64,000 nt of DNA from Dacryopinax spathularia (Eukaryota; Basidiomycota; Dacrymycetes; Dacrymycetales; Dacrymycetaceae): assembly GCA_037974965.1 (NCBI GenBank), contig JBBPFI010000004.1, forward strand, positions 1,984,001 through 2,048,000, given 5' to 3'. The notes under the pieces were generated by a model. That model searched no databases, was not told where the DNA came from, and worked only from the letters and a program-made list of their open reading frames with translations. Shown piece by piece: positions 50,133 through 58,942 of this stretch. A program made the position numbers and the translations under genes. How positions within the stretch are numbered: the first letter of the stretch is position 1; each line of letters starts with the position of its first letter.

Positions 50133-50727
50133 TCTACCTCTTACCTCCTACCTCCTGCCGGTTGTACGATGGGGAGGTATGGATCTGGCATCTTGCGTAC
50201 CTTCCCTCGCTTCTCGCCTCTCCTTCTGGTTTCAAGTTGCGGTTGTACGCTCTAGCTCTGGCGCTCGCACCCTTTCCAGGCCAACCCGCTTCTGGGTCGG
50301 CCGTTCCACTCTTTTGCACGACTCGCATCGCTCGCATGGCACGCATCGAATGCTTCGTAATTATAGCCCGCGGACGCTTCTATATCCTATTTTCTCCTCT
50401 GTCCTTTGTCTTTCCTTTCTCCTGTTCTCCGTCCTTCCCTCGCCTTCCCTCCCGATGCCGTACAATGTCCTACTTTTGTTGAGCGGCTTGTTTTAGCTTA
50501 CCTATGTCGTGGCTGCGCTGCGCTGCGTAGTTGTGTGGTGGTGTGGGCTGGTGGGGTGTGTATGTGCTAGAGTGTTGGGAGGGGTGTAGATACCAATGTG
50601 AGCATGTTGGGAGCGCGAGCGCGGACCCGGTGGTATTGGACGACCAACAGCTAAGAATACACAGCATATGAGTCATAAGTACAACACCCCACAATTAGAA
50701 GCGACATCCTCGCTGTCGTCCCTTCTC
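50133..50727. other. Convergent intergenic region GH26 / first F-box-like gene
   Basis: About 595 bp of untranslated sequence with C/T-rich and GTGGTG-like stretches. No gene is visible. Confidence 0.55.
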
Positions 50728-52089
50728 CTACTGCAATGCAAATCCCATACTCTCCAGGTGATGGGGCAGAGGGCTTGGGAATGGCACCTCTCTCCCATTC
50801 CATCTAATCCATTTGTCCGCCGGCACGCTCGATCGCCCCATCGTGCGTCTCAGTCGGGGAACATCCAGCAAGCTCAACCAGCTCCAACAGCATCCCCCCT
50901 GACCCCTCAGACATATGCTCTCCAAATTGGGCAAGAGGACGCGCGCATGCCGCTTCTCCAGCATTGCCGTCCGGCACTCGCAAGTTCGCCTGGTCGATGG
51001 CCCGTTCGCGCAGAAAGCGATGTTGTCCAGCGTAAGGTAGACCAACTTGGGACAGGTGCGTAGGATGACAAGCGTTTGCTCCAGGCGGGAGGGATCATGC
51101 GCCGGTGCGGCACACCAGAGGTATAGGTCCTCCAGACTGTTCGCTACGGAACCGGGGAGCAGCTCCGCCCGCGACGAGAGCGTTAAGGGCGGTCGTGCGC
51201 GCAGGAAGGTAATCGACGGCAGGCCGGGCAGAGTCTGTGGAGCGCGCAGGAAAGTACCTTCGGCACGTGGCTTGTGTCGACATCTGCCCTTTATGTGCCG
51301 GACCTCCAGCTCTTTCAGATTGGGTGCGGGGGCAGTCCACTCATCGGCAACGTATCTGAGGAATGGACCGTGCCCCTCGAGACTGAGGTGCACCAGCTGG
51401 CCGCTCTCGCTCACCCGGTTCAGGAGCGCTGTCTGCAGCTCCCATCTGCGTGTGGAGCAAGGCAGACCAGTGAGCGAGAGCCTTAGCGGGTTAGATTGGG
51501 CGCGCGAGAGCCACGTATCGAGTGCTGCCCTCGGAAGGTGCTCGTCCCAGCTGATGTCGGCCCATAGTGCAGGAGTAGCATGAGCGATGCGTCTCCATCG
51601 CTTGCAGACGGCCGCAGCCCTGATCTGTCCGGGCCGGCCAAAGATTCCGCTGCCTCTGCTGGTAGCCCTATGCTGAAGTTGGCCGCACATTAACATGAAG
51701 ATCCGTGCGAGGATCTCATCGGGAAGTATAGCCCAAGGGGCTGTCGTGGACTTGTCGATATAGATCTGACATCGCAGGTTGTGCAAAATATGACTTTGAA
51801 GATGCTGTATGCGTTTGACAGCGTCCTCCAAAACGACGAACTGGCGAAGCTGAGAGATGACATCGATCGCGGGTAGTTTACATAGGCTCCGTATTGAGTC
51901 GCACACGGTGGGCGGTTGTGTGGTTTTGATATCCTTGAGTGTTGCCAAGGTAACCGATAGAGTCAGTGAGAGTTGCTCTAAAGAGTCCTCGACCTCAGTT
52001 GGCGAAGGTAAGCGATAGCCTGTTTGCCATGGCTCCAGCTCGGCGGGACTGTTGCCGCGGTTCAGTTTCGTCTTTGTTATTCGATACAT
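50728..52089 (-). CDS. F-box-like protein, cluster member 1
   Basis: Single-exon gene, 453 residues. After a short N-terminus with ELEPWQTGY, the F-box-like segment reads LPDEILARIFMLM ... AAAVCKRWRRIAHATPALW, a pattern that binds Skp1 in SCF ubiquitin ligases. The rest has leucine-rich, repeat-like segments (LVHLSLEGHGPFLRYV, NLKELEVRH, TLPGLPSITFL) that could recognise a target. The C-terminal block GCCWSWLSLLDVPRL, WIRWNGREVPF and HHLESMGF is shared with members 2 and 3. The start is placed at the ATG giving the same distance from a TATA box (52139-52144) as in member 2; an in-frame ATG at 52155 exists upstream. No biochemical role can be assigned. Confidence 0.72.
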   Translation of the reverse strand: MYRITKTKLNRGNSPAELEPWQTGYRLPSPTEVEDSLEQLSLTLSVTLATLKDIKTTQPPTVCDSIRSLCKLPAIDVISQLRQFVVLEDAVKRIQHLQSHILHNLRCQIYIDKSTTAPWAILPDEILARIFMLMCGQLQHRATSRGSGIFGRPGQIRAAAVCKRWRRIAHATPALWADISWDEHLPRAALDTWLSRAQSNPLRLSLTGLPCSTRRWELQTALLNRVSESGQLVHLSLEGHGPFLRYVADEWTAPAPNLKELEVRHIKGRCRHKPRAEGTFLRAPQTLPGLPSITFLRARPPLTLSSRAELLPGSVANSLEDLYLWCAAPAHDPSRLEQTLVILRTCPKLVYLTLDNIAFCANGPSTRRTCECRTAMLEKRHARVLLPNLESICLRGQGGCCWSWLSLLDVPRLRRTMGRSSVPADKWIRWNGREVPFPSPLPHHLESMGFALQ

Positions 52090-52714
52090 GAGCGCTTTTG
52101 GAGAGAAAGGGAGAGCCGATCGTAGCGAACGGAGCCTCTTATATCGCCATGACACGGAGGGTCAGGTACGAAACTGTGTGATTGATTCAGACTGACTCAG
52201 CCTCAACAGCTCGAAAGACGCAAGCGTGGTTAACTTTGTATGTCCAACGGTTTTGTTGTCGTGACTCGTCCTGGCGATGTTGCAGGCCATACGGCCCGGG
52301 GGTATATCATCACGGCATCACGTGCAAACGAGCTAATGTTGATGTTCGTCTAAGTGGTCTCGCTTGGTCTCGCTCCCAGATCCAGGCTTTTGCATGCTCG
52401 CTCCACATGTTTCCGATACTTATGCTGTGCGGACGCGTAGCATACAAGCTTCAGTATGCGTTTCAATGGTATGTCGAGTGCCAAGTACAGTACATATAAT
52501 GCACCGTAAACATATGCTGAGCTGCAGTAGGGTTGTCCTCGGGATGAATGCTGATCGCTCCCAACCTTCTACTGTACCTCTCCCCTCATCCGCACCGCCT
52601 ATCATGGTGGCTTCCTGGCAAGCCAGCTCGCTGCTCTGATAGCGGAACGCATCGAAGGGGCGAGCGCTGCGAAGGTCGACCTCCCTAGCTGATGGTTATC
52701 CCAAAGCGCTGCAG
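52090..52714. other. Region between F-box-like genes 1 and 2 with conserved promoter block
   Basis: About 625 bp. The first about 215 bases (to about 52305) are the member 1 promoter and align with the promoter of member 2 at 54201-54360. The remainder is the 3' flank of member 2; a short A/T-containing segment near 52,480 is unremarkable. Confidence 0.6.
52139..52199 (-). promoter_or_regulatory. Promoter of F-box-like gene 1: TATA box and TGACTCA site
   Basis: On the minus strand a TATA-like ATATAA (52139-52144) lies about 50 bases before the ATG, and a palindromic TGACTCA/TGAGTCA (52193-52199), the Gcn4/AP-1 type site, about 100 bases before it. Member 2 has the same arrangement. Confidence 0.55.
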
Positions 52715-54157
52715 TCACAGATGCACCTGCTGCTGCTTGACGAATCCCATGATCTCCAAGGGATGCGGCAGCGGCGGCGATGGCGGAGGCGGTGGTGGTG
52801 AAGGGGGAGGGGGCGGTCGCGGTAGTCGCATCCATCGCGGCGGCGGCGGTAGAAAAGGCACTGCCCTTCCTGCCCACCGGATCCACCTATCCCACGACGC
52901 CTTTGGTATCGGCCCATTCACCTTGTCCAACCGAGGCATTTCAAGCAAGCCCAACCACCTCCAACAGCATCCACGCTCTCCCCCTATATCGAGCCGAGCC
53001 AGGTTCGGTAACAGTACCGGCTTGTGGCGGTCGCTCAGCCCAGACGCCTTGCAGTCACATTCCCCGTCGTGGTCGTAACAAAAGAAGATGTCAATGAGTT
53101 CTGCGTGAACCAGTTTGGGACAACAGCGCAGGAGGTCGAGCGTCCTTCCCAGATCACCGTCGTCCCGCGAGAGCTTCGAATAGTCCAGCTTAAGATACTC
53201 GAGGCGGCTCGTTCCTTGAGCAGCCAGCATGATTCCGGGGGATAGGAGCAACAGCGGCGCTCCCGCAGCCAAGATGGTGAGCCGGCGGAGCACCGGAAGT
53301 GTTTGCGGCCTGCGGAGGAAAGCACTTGTGACCTTGGGCTTGCGTCGACATTTTCCGGCCCAAAAGGTCAACTCCAACTCTTCCAGACCAGGAGCTGCCG
53401 CAGTCCACTCCTCGGCGATGTACTGGAAGAACGAAGCGTGCCCTGCGAGCACGAGGTGTTTTAGTTGCCCATTCGCGCTCATCTCATTGAGCAGGGATAC
53501 TTGTGTTCTCCAGTGGCATGTCAAGCATGGTAGGCCATCAAGCCTCAGCTTGAGCGGGGTACGTCCCGCTCGAGCGATCCAAGTGCGAAGCACGGCAGCC
53601 GGAAGGTCCTCATACGAGATGATTTCGTTCCAGAGGGACGGTGTGTCGTGAGCGATACGTCGCCACCGGTGGCAAACTGCCGCGACAGTGATCTGCCCTG
53701 GCTGGCCGTTCCAGCCTCGCCCCGAATAAACGACCCGATGCTGAAGTGGGCCGCGCAAGAACTCAAAGATCTTGGCCAGTATGTGGTCGGGTAATGCAGC
53801 ACAGGGCGAAGTTGTGGATTTCAGCGCGAATGTCTGACACTTTAGGTAGTGCAGAGCACGAGTGTGCAGGTTCTGTATGCGATCGACGGAGTGCTCCAAA
53901 GGGACGAGTTGCCGTAGCAGCGAGACAGCGTCAACTGCGGGTATTGCACACGCAGTTGATGTCGGGTCATGTACGAATAGCGGTCGTGTCGTGTGGATAT
54001 CCCCCAACGTTGGCAAGATAAAGGATAGTGCGATTGCGAGTTGTGCGAGTGTGTCATCGATTGTGGACGCCGGAGGTGAGCGATAGCCGATTTGCCAAGG
54101 CTCCAGATCGAAGACACCGGAGTCGAGGTCAAGTCGTCTCCCGGTAGTTCGTGCCAT
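52715..54157 (-). CDS. F-box-like protein, cluster member 2
   Basis: Single-exon gene, 480 residues, clearly paralogous to member 1. FDLEPWQIGYRSPP opens it, followed by LLRQLVPLEHSVDRIQNLHT, the F-box-like LPDHILAKIFEFL and VAAVCHRWRRIAHDTPSLWNE. Later come AEEWTAAAPGLEELELTFW, KCRRKPKVTSAFLRRPQTLP, GCCWRWLGLLEMPRL and WIRWAGRAVPF. Unlike its sisters it has a long Pro-rich insert (runs of P broken by S and L) just before HPLEIMGFVKQQ. The lack of introns and the strong promoter similarity to member 1 point to a recent tandem duplication. Function as a substrate receptor for SCF ubiquitin ligase is inferred from the F-box-like pattern only. Confidence 0.74.
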   Translation of the reverse strand: MARTTGRRLDLDSGVFDLEPWQIGYRSPPASTIDDTLAQLAIALSFILPTLGDIHTTRPLFVHDPTSTACAIPAVDAVSLLRQLVPLEHSVDRIQNLHTRALHYLKCQTFALKSTTSPCAALPDHILAKIFEFLRGPLQHRVVYSGRGWNGQPGQITVAAVCHRWRRIAHDTPSLWNEIISYEDLPAAVLRTWIARAGRTPLKLRLDGLPCLTCHWRTQVSLLNEMSANGQLKHLVLAGHASFFQYIAEEWTAAAPGLEELELTFWAGKCRRKPKVTSAFLRRPQTLPVLRRLTILAAGAPLLLLSPGIMLAAQGTSRLEYLKLDYSKLSRDDGDLGRTLDLLRCCPKLVHAELIDIFFCYDHDGECDCKASGLSDRHKPVLLPNLARLDIGGERGCCWRWLGLLEMPRLDKVNGPIPKASWDRWIRWAGRAVPFLPPPPRWMRLPRPPPPPSPPPPPPSPPLPHPLEIMGFVKQQQVHL

Positions 54158-54200
54158 AAGTAGTTGAGGAACGAGGTGCAGGTTCTAGCTAAGTAAGGCT

Positions 54201-54261
54201 TTTATATCGTCCTGGACCTGGAGTCAGGTACGAAAGTGTGCGATTGATTCAGCCTGACTCA
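54201..54261 (-). promoter_or_regulatory. Promoter of F-box-like gene 2: TATA box and TGACTCA site
   Basis: Minus-strand ATATAAA (54201-54207) about 45 bases and TGAGTCA (54255-54261) about 100 bases upstream of the ATG. Sequence around both sites aligns with the member 1 promoter. Confidence 0.55.
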
Positions 54262-54486
54262 GCCTCAACATCTCGAATGAACACAACTGCGGTTCACTTC
54301 GCATGTCCAACCGGTTTGATATCGTGACTCGTCCTAGCGATGTTGCAGACCACAGGGGGTACATTGTTATGCCATCTTCCGAGTCGATCCGGACGAGTCC
54401 GTTTATAGTTTTGTCCCGAGCCTCGCACTGGATCGCAGACTATGTACGCAGACAACTGATTCCGCGCGCTGAGCCGCACTTGAACT

Positions 54487-54496
54487 GTTATCGTGT
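54487..54496. repeat. Left target-site duplication GTTATCGTGT
   Basis: Exact ten-base direct repeat of 55071-55080, abutting the inverted-repeat element on its left. Confidence 0.85.
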
Positions 54497-55070
54497 GAAG
54501 TTTTTGCTCGGATGCCCTTGCTCCCGAGTTTTATTGCTCGGATACCCTTACTTCCGTCTAATTTGCTCGGATGCCCTTGTGTCGCGCGTTGAATCAACAA
54601 TATGGTGGTCGATTAATAGACAATAAGTTGATGGAGATATTACAGTAACAGTTATTATTCACATCCCACTTTCCGACTTCTTTCACCAAAACCAGGAAGC
54701 CGTCCTATTAATTGGTATGGCTTAAGGTGCTGTTAGCATTAAAACAAGCTCCATTAAGTTAAGTAACTAAAGGGCATTTATTAAATTAATAAGACCTTAA
54801 ACCGAAATATTAAGGTGTCCAGGTGTGTTGAAATTCCTGAAATAAGAATGTGAAACAATGTTTCATTAGAAATGAAGCGCTCTGTTTATAGCTCGCAGTA
54901 CTTTGTCACCATGGCTTGACATCATTCAATCTCATTATGCCTCAATACTCTATTAATTGACCATCATATTGTAGACGCGACGCGACACAAGGGCATCGGA
55001 GCAAATTAGACGGAAGTAAGGGTATCCGAGCAATAACGCTCGGGATGAAGGGCATCCGAGCAAAAACTTC
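54497..55070. mobile_element. Non-autonomous TIR element (Mutator-like size class) with modular 120-bp arms
   Basis: A 574-bp element. Its arms (about 54497-54617 and 54952-55070) are inverted copies of one another over about 120 bp; the outer 23 bases (starting GAAGTTTTTGCTCGG) are identical. Each arm holds three copies of a 14-mer GCTCGGATRCCCTT at about 30-bp spacing, which could be transposase-binding sites. A perfect 10-bp target duplication (GTTATCGTGT) flanks it. The 330-bp centre is AT-rich and has no coding frame, so it is a MITE-like passenger. Long arms and 10-bp duplication fit non-autonomous Mutator-like elements; without a transposase this is inference. It lies between the promoter of F-box gene 2 and the 3' end of gene 3. 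Arm identity near 87 percent by eye suggests it is not very recent. Confidence 0.85.
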
Positions 55071-55080
55071 GTTATCGTGT
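55071..55080. repeat. Right target-site duplication GTTATCGTGT
   Basis: Exact ten-base direct repeat of 54487-54496 on the right side of the element. Confidence 0.85.
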
Positions 55081-55187
55081 CCATCGGCGCTCGCTCGTGA
55101 GTACCTCGTACCGACCTCGTCGCTTCATTCCGTCGCTTGCGGGGAACGTACGGCGGCTGCTGTACTACCAAGGCTCCGCTGTATGTA

Positions 55188-56597
55188 CTATTCTCGTACT
55201 TCTAACGCTTTACGAGCCTCTTCCCTTACGAATCCCATACTCTCCAGCGGATGGGGCATCGGCAGCGGGATCGGCCCGGTAGGCGGCATCGGCGGCAAAA
55301 CAGGAACTGTGCGCCCTTTCCATCTTATCCACTTGTCCCAGCTGTCGTTAGGTGGCGGCCCCTTGGCCTTCTTCAAGCGAGGCACATTCAGCAATCCTAC
55401 CCAGCTCCAGCAGCAGCGAGGATCTCCCCAGAGAGTGAGGCTTTTCAGCCTAGGAAGCTGTACAGGATCGTGCGCGCCTTTGGACGGAGTGGTCTTGCAA
55501 TCGCACCATCCACGGTACCATTGCGAGCAGACGCCGAACACGTTCGTCAACTCGAGCTGCACTAGCTTGGGAGTTGAGCGTAGCAGGCGTAGTGTTCCTT
55601 CCAAATCCGCTGCACCGTGCGGCGTAACCGAATATTCCAACTTTAAGTGCTCCAGCCTGCTATCCGGTTTTTCATCGTCGTATTCGCGCTCGACAGGCGT
55701 AACCATCATTAGCGGTGCTCGGGCGGACTGGAATGTAAGCCTCCGCAGGCTCGATAATGTCCGAGGTGCTCGCAGGTAAGTGCCCTCAACCTTCGGCCTG
55801 CGCCGACATCTGCCATCCAGATGATTCATTTCCAGTTCCTTCAGACAGGGAGCAGCTGCTGTCCATTCGACCGCGACGTCCTTGAGGAAGCCGGCATGTC
55901 CCTGCAGGACCAGGCTCTCGAGCTGTCCATTCTCGCACACGTAATTGAGAAGATTGAGCTGCTGCCTTTGCCATTTTCTCGTCAAGCAAGGTGTCCCGCC
56001 GAGGGTGAGCTTCATCGGAGCGGGGTAAGACCGACAGATCCAAGCGTTGATAACCGTCCTGGGGACCTCGCGGTCCCAACAGATTTCGCTCCAAAGCGAC
56101 GGCACGTTGTGAGCCACACGTTGCCAGTGCTTGCATACCGCCGCGACATGGACCTGCTCCGGCCGACCTCTCCTTCCTGATACCGCATTTGTAGCCTTGC
56201 GACGGTGCATGTTGTTCGCCATCAAAAAGATTCGCGCGAGTACATTGTCCGGGAGCCCCCCCGCGAGCGACTTGGTGGACTCAATGACAAAAGTGTGGCA
56301 CTTTAGCTGGTGCGAAAGGAGACGATAAAGCTCTTGGATATAGTCGATGGCGTTGTCGGTCTGGCCTAGCAGCCGAAGCTGGCTGACCGGGTCGCCAACA
56401 TATAGCGCCTTATCTGCATGCCCTGCGCCCTCTGCGGCAGGCCATTGTGCTTTGCAGAAATCCTCCAACATTCGGGAGGTCTGCGACAGAGCGTCGGCAA
56501 GTTGCGGAAGGAAGTCCTCGACTACGGGGTTGACGGACAAGCCATAGCCGGTTTGCCACGGTTCTAGAACAAGTTTGACGTCGCGCTGCCGTTGCAT
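55188..56597 (-). CDS. F-box-like protein, cluster member 3
   Basis: Single-exon gene, 469 residues, paralogue of members 1 and 2. KLVLEPWQTGYGL, then YIQELYRLLSHQLKCHTFVI, the F-box-like GLPDNVLARIFLM and VAAVCKHWQRVAHNVPSLWSE. Downstream blocks AVEWTAAAPCLKELEMNH, GRCRRRPKVEGTYLRAPRTL, RCCWSWVGLLNVPRL, WDKWIRWKGRTVPV and HPLESMGFVREEA align with member 2. Two Cys-rich spots (CSQWYRGWCDC in this copy) match similar ones in members 1 and 2 and may be structural. Upstream are a TATA-like TATATA (56664-56670) and a TGAGTCA (56729-56735). SCF substrate recognition is the family-level inference. Confidence 0.74.
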   Translation of the reverse strand: MQRQRDVKLVLEPWQTGYGLSVNPVVEDFLPQLADALSQTSRMLEDFCKAQWPAAEGAGHADKALYVGDPVSQLRLLGQTDNAIDYIQELYRLLSHQLKCHTFVIESTKSLAGGLPDNVLARIFLMANNMHRRKATNAVSGRRGRPEQVHVAAVCKHWQRVAHNVPSLWSEICWDREVPRTVINAWICRSYPAPMKLTLGGTPCLTRKWQRQQLNLLNYVCENGQLESLVLQGHAGFLKDVAVEWTAAAPCLKELEMNHLDGRCRRRPKVEGTYLRAPRTLSSLRRLTFQSARAPLMMVTPVEREYDDEKPDSRLEHLKLEYSVTPHGAADLEGTLRLLRSTPKLVQLELTNVFGVCSQWYRGWCDCKTTPSKGAHDPVQLPRLKSLTLWGDPRCCWSWVGLLNVPRLKKAKGPPPNDSWDKWIRWKGRTVPVLPPMPPTGPIPLPMPHPLESMGFVREEARKALEVRE

Positions 56598-56952
56598 GCC
56601 CTAGGTAGAGTCTATGGAGGCTGAAGGGTTTTGTAGTGGAGACCAGGGGACAAAATCTCGCCCATATATAAGCCCCAAATCCAGCTCGAGTCATGACTTA
56701 AGAGTGAGTTGGTTTGTATGAGGGGGACTGAGTCAGTCGCAAACCGGCCAAACCGTACACTGATCGTGGTTAGTACCCAGTTGGCGACACCAAGGTGTGA
56801 CATCAAACTTCATTTTCCATGACTACCGTACACTTGCTCGGCCATGATCTCTAGTAGAGATCTTTACATTATGTTACTCGTGGTCCTGTAGAGAATCATA
56901 CAGTTCGCATATCCGTATCAACCGCCTCGGCTCGCCAACCCAGCTCTGCCTG
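56598..56952. other. Promoter region of F-box-like gene 3
   Basis: About 355 bp up to the stop of member 4. Apart from TATA-like and TGAGTCA sites it shows no close alignment to the promoters of members 1 and 2 by eye. Confidence 0.5.
56664..56735 (-). promoter_or_regulatory. Promoter of F-box-like gene 3: TATATA and TGAGTCA site
   Basis: TATATA at about 56664-56670, 65-70 bases before the ATG, and the Gcn4-type heptamer at 56729-56735, about 130 bases before it. This is the same order as in members 1 and 2. Confidence 0.45.
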
Positions 56953-58298
56953 CTACGTTCTCTTTGACAGTGCTCTCTGCCATTTCTGCGAATTATTGAT
57001 GTCAACGCACGTCAGATTAGGCGCATCGAGAAGCTGGAGCCATCTAAAGCAGCCGTCGTTACGCAACCCATACGTCGATACGCACAGTGTGCGAAGAGCC
57101 GGCAGCCGTACTGCATCCAAGCCGCCAACTATTGTGCAGGGCTCGGACCCGTGCTGACAGATCTTAACCTCTTCCATTGTCAAGGCCTGCAGGTTGGGAA
57201 TGTTCGCCAATAGTCGTAGTAGAGAAGGGAGATGATGTTGAAGATCTACCGAGCTGAAGTTGAGAATAAGTTGTTGAAGAGAAGTAGAGATGTAGCCATC
57301 GTAGTGACCGGGGAAAGTTCTCCAAGGGAAGTGAAATGTCGATATCTTCATCTTTCGCAGCATGGGGAAGGTAGATGGAGCTCGCATAAAGGTGCCCTGA
57401 GCTTGGACTGGTACAGTTACATCTTGGCAGTGGCACCATGTGGTGGGCTCGATCGTAAGATCTTCCAGGATCGGGACGGGAGCTATCCACTCCTGAGCTA
57501 GGTCGTACAGCGGCAGCTTGTGGCCAACTAGTCTGAGCCTGAGCAATCGATGGCTCACTCGGTTGAGGAAAGCCACTTTGTAGGGTCGAGACTCCTCCAA
57601 ACAGGAGTCAAATACGACGGCTAAGTCAAGTGAGGCAGAACCGCCTCGAGCGTCCCACGTGTCGGCTGCCTCGGTTGAAAGGTTCCGATCCAAGACGATC
57701 CTGTTCCACAGCGTCGCCGTTTTGTGGGCGATCGTTCGCCACCTCGTACAAACTGAAGATATGGTTATCTGCGTGGGTCGAGTTCTAGGTACCCGCTTGC
57801 AGTCTTCGCCTTGTACGTAGTGAGCGTAGGCCGGAGATTTGCTGAGGGTATCTGCCGCAGCTTCGAAGATCATGGCCAATACGTCATCCGGGAGCCTCGT
57901 GATCAAGGCTCTCGATGCGTTAGACACAAATGCCTGGCAACGGAGCTTGTGCAGTGCTATATCGTATGACTGCCGGACTTTGACGATCTCGGAGGAAAGA
58001 TGATCGATCGTTTGTAAACGCGAGAAGGGAATCAGTTCGGCCGGTTGTGTCTGGCATGAAAGGTCAGTGAAAGCAGAGATGCGACTTGGAATCTCCTTGC
58101 CTGCGTCTCCAGCTGTTTTATAACCTTCAAGATGCCAGCCAAACGATCGGCGAGCTCGTCAAGCACAACTTGAGCGTTGTGAGGTTCAGTTCCTCCGTAA
58201 TCGTTTTGCCAGGGGGTGATATCAAATGGGCTGGTCGGTGAGCCCACCTGCATGTTGCCGAAGTGTAGAAGCAGCTCATCCTCGGAAAGACGCGACAT
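56953..58298 (-). CDS. F-box-like protein, cluster member 4 (two exons)
   Basis: Exons 58101-58298 and 56953-58050 (minus); 431 residues. It begins MSRLSEDELLLHFGNMQVG, then FDITPWQNDYGG (counterpart of the PWQ-x2-Y motif in the other members), QSYDIALHKLRCQAFV, the F-box-like RLPDDVLAMIFEAA and ISSVCTRWRTIAHKTATLWN. Later: HKLPLYDLAQEWIAPVPILE and CFRWLQLLDAPNL ... NNSQKWQRA, matching member 5 more than members 1-3. The proposed intron (58051-58100) has a GC donor. An alternative GT donor at AAG|GTTATA upstream would shorten exon 1 in frame, but alignment with member 1 favours the GC site. Members 4 and 5 form a second subfamily within the cluster. Confidence 0.7.
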
Positions 58299-58942
58299 CT
58301 TGCGGTGCTGGTAATGGTTGCGAGCACGGACGGCGCTTACTCCTTAAATACGCAGCGTCGCCCTTATCGAGGACGAGTAGCATGCAGACGAGTCATGCTG
58401 ACTTGTTGGAGGCAGACAAGGTTCGAGTCAAGCAGCGCGTGTCATAGTTACGCAGGCGAAAGAGCCGGGAGATTCGACGTTCGTCCTGTCGGGACCCCAC
58501 CCTGAGGAACAGCACGTTCTGGAACGAGTCGCCGACTCTGGTGCTCACTGGTGCGGAGTCACTGAGTGACGCGGCCATGGAAACATCGCGGCCGGAAGCT
58601 GACCTAAACGCATTTGGGCAGTTGCTGTTGGCTCAGTTTCCGATGGTATTCAGAAGACTGTACACCCGCTGCTTCGATATACAGCAGCAAATGCGTAGAG
58701 TTATATCTTACTTGTCATTTAGCGTGATGTATCACCGGACAGAAAGGTATTTTGATGCAAATACGGGTGCGATTCCGAAGATAACTACCCATACATTTGA
58801 ATCATTACACCGTATCATAAGCAATTAGGGTTAAAAGCATTGTCGTGAACATGTTGGGCCTTGGCACCGTCTCTCGAAAGCTTCCGGTGAGAAGAGCGCC
58901 AAAAAAGTTTCGGCATCCTCACCTAGATACCGCGCATTCCGT
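58299..58942. other. Region between F-box-like genes 4 and 5
   Basis: About 644 bp: promoter of member 4 (TATTTAA-like at about 58,345) and 3' flank of member 5. An AT-rich 120-bp patch at 58,690-58,840 includes one telomere-like TTAGGGTTA. No inverted repeat could be found around it. No gene. Confidence 0.5.

Larger units (their letters stand above)
54158..54496. other. Promoter region of F-box-like gene 2
   Basis: About 340 bp between the member 2 start and the TIR element. It includes the block homologous to 52139-52305. No coding sequence. Confidence 0.6.

Noticed and set aside
58690-58840. AT-rich patch with TTAGGGTTA as a possible third insertion
   Set aside because: A single telomere-like unit and no inverted repeats or target duplication could be found around it.
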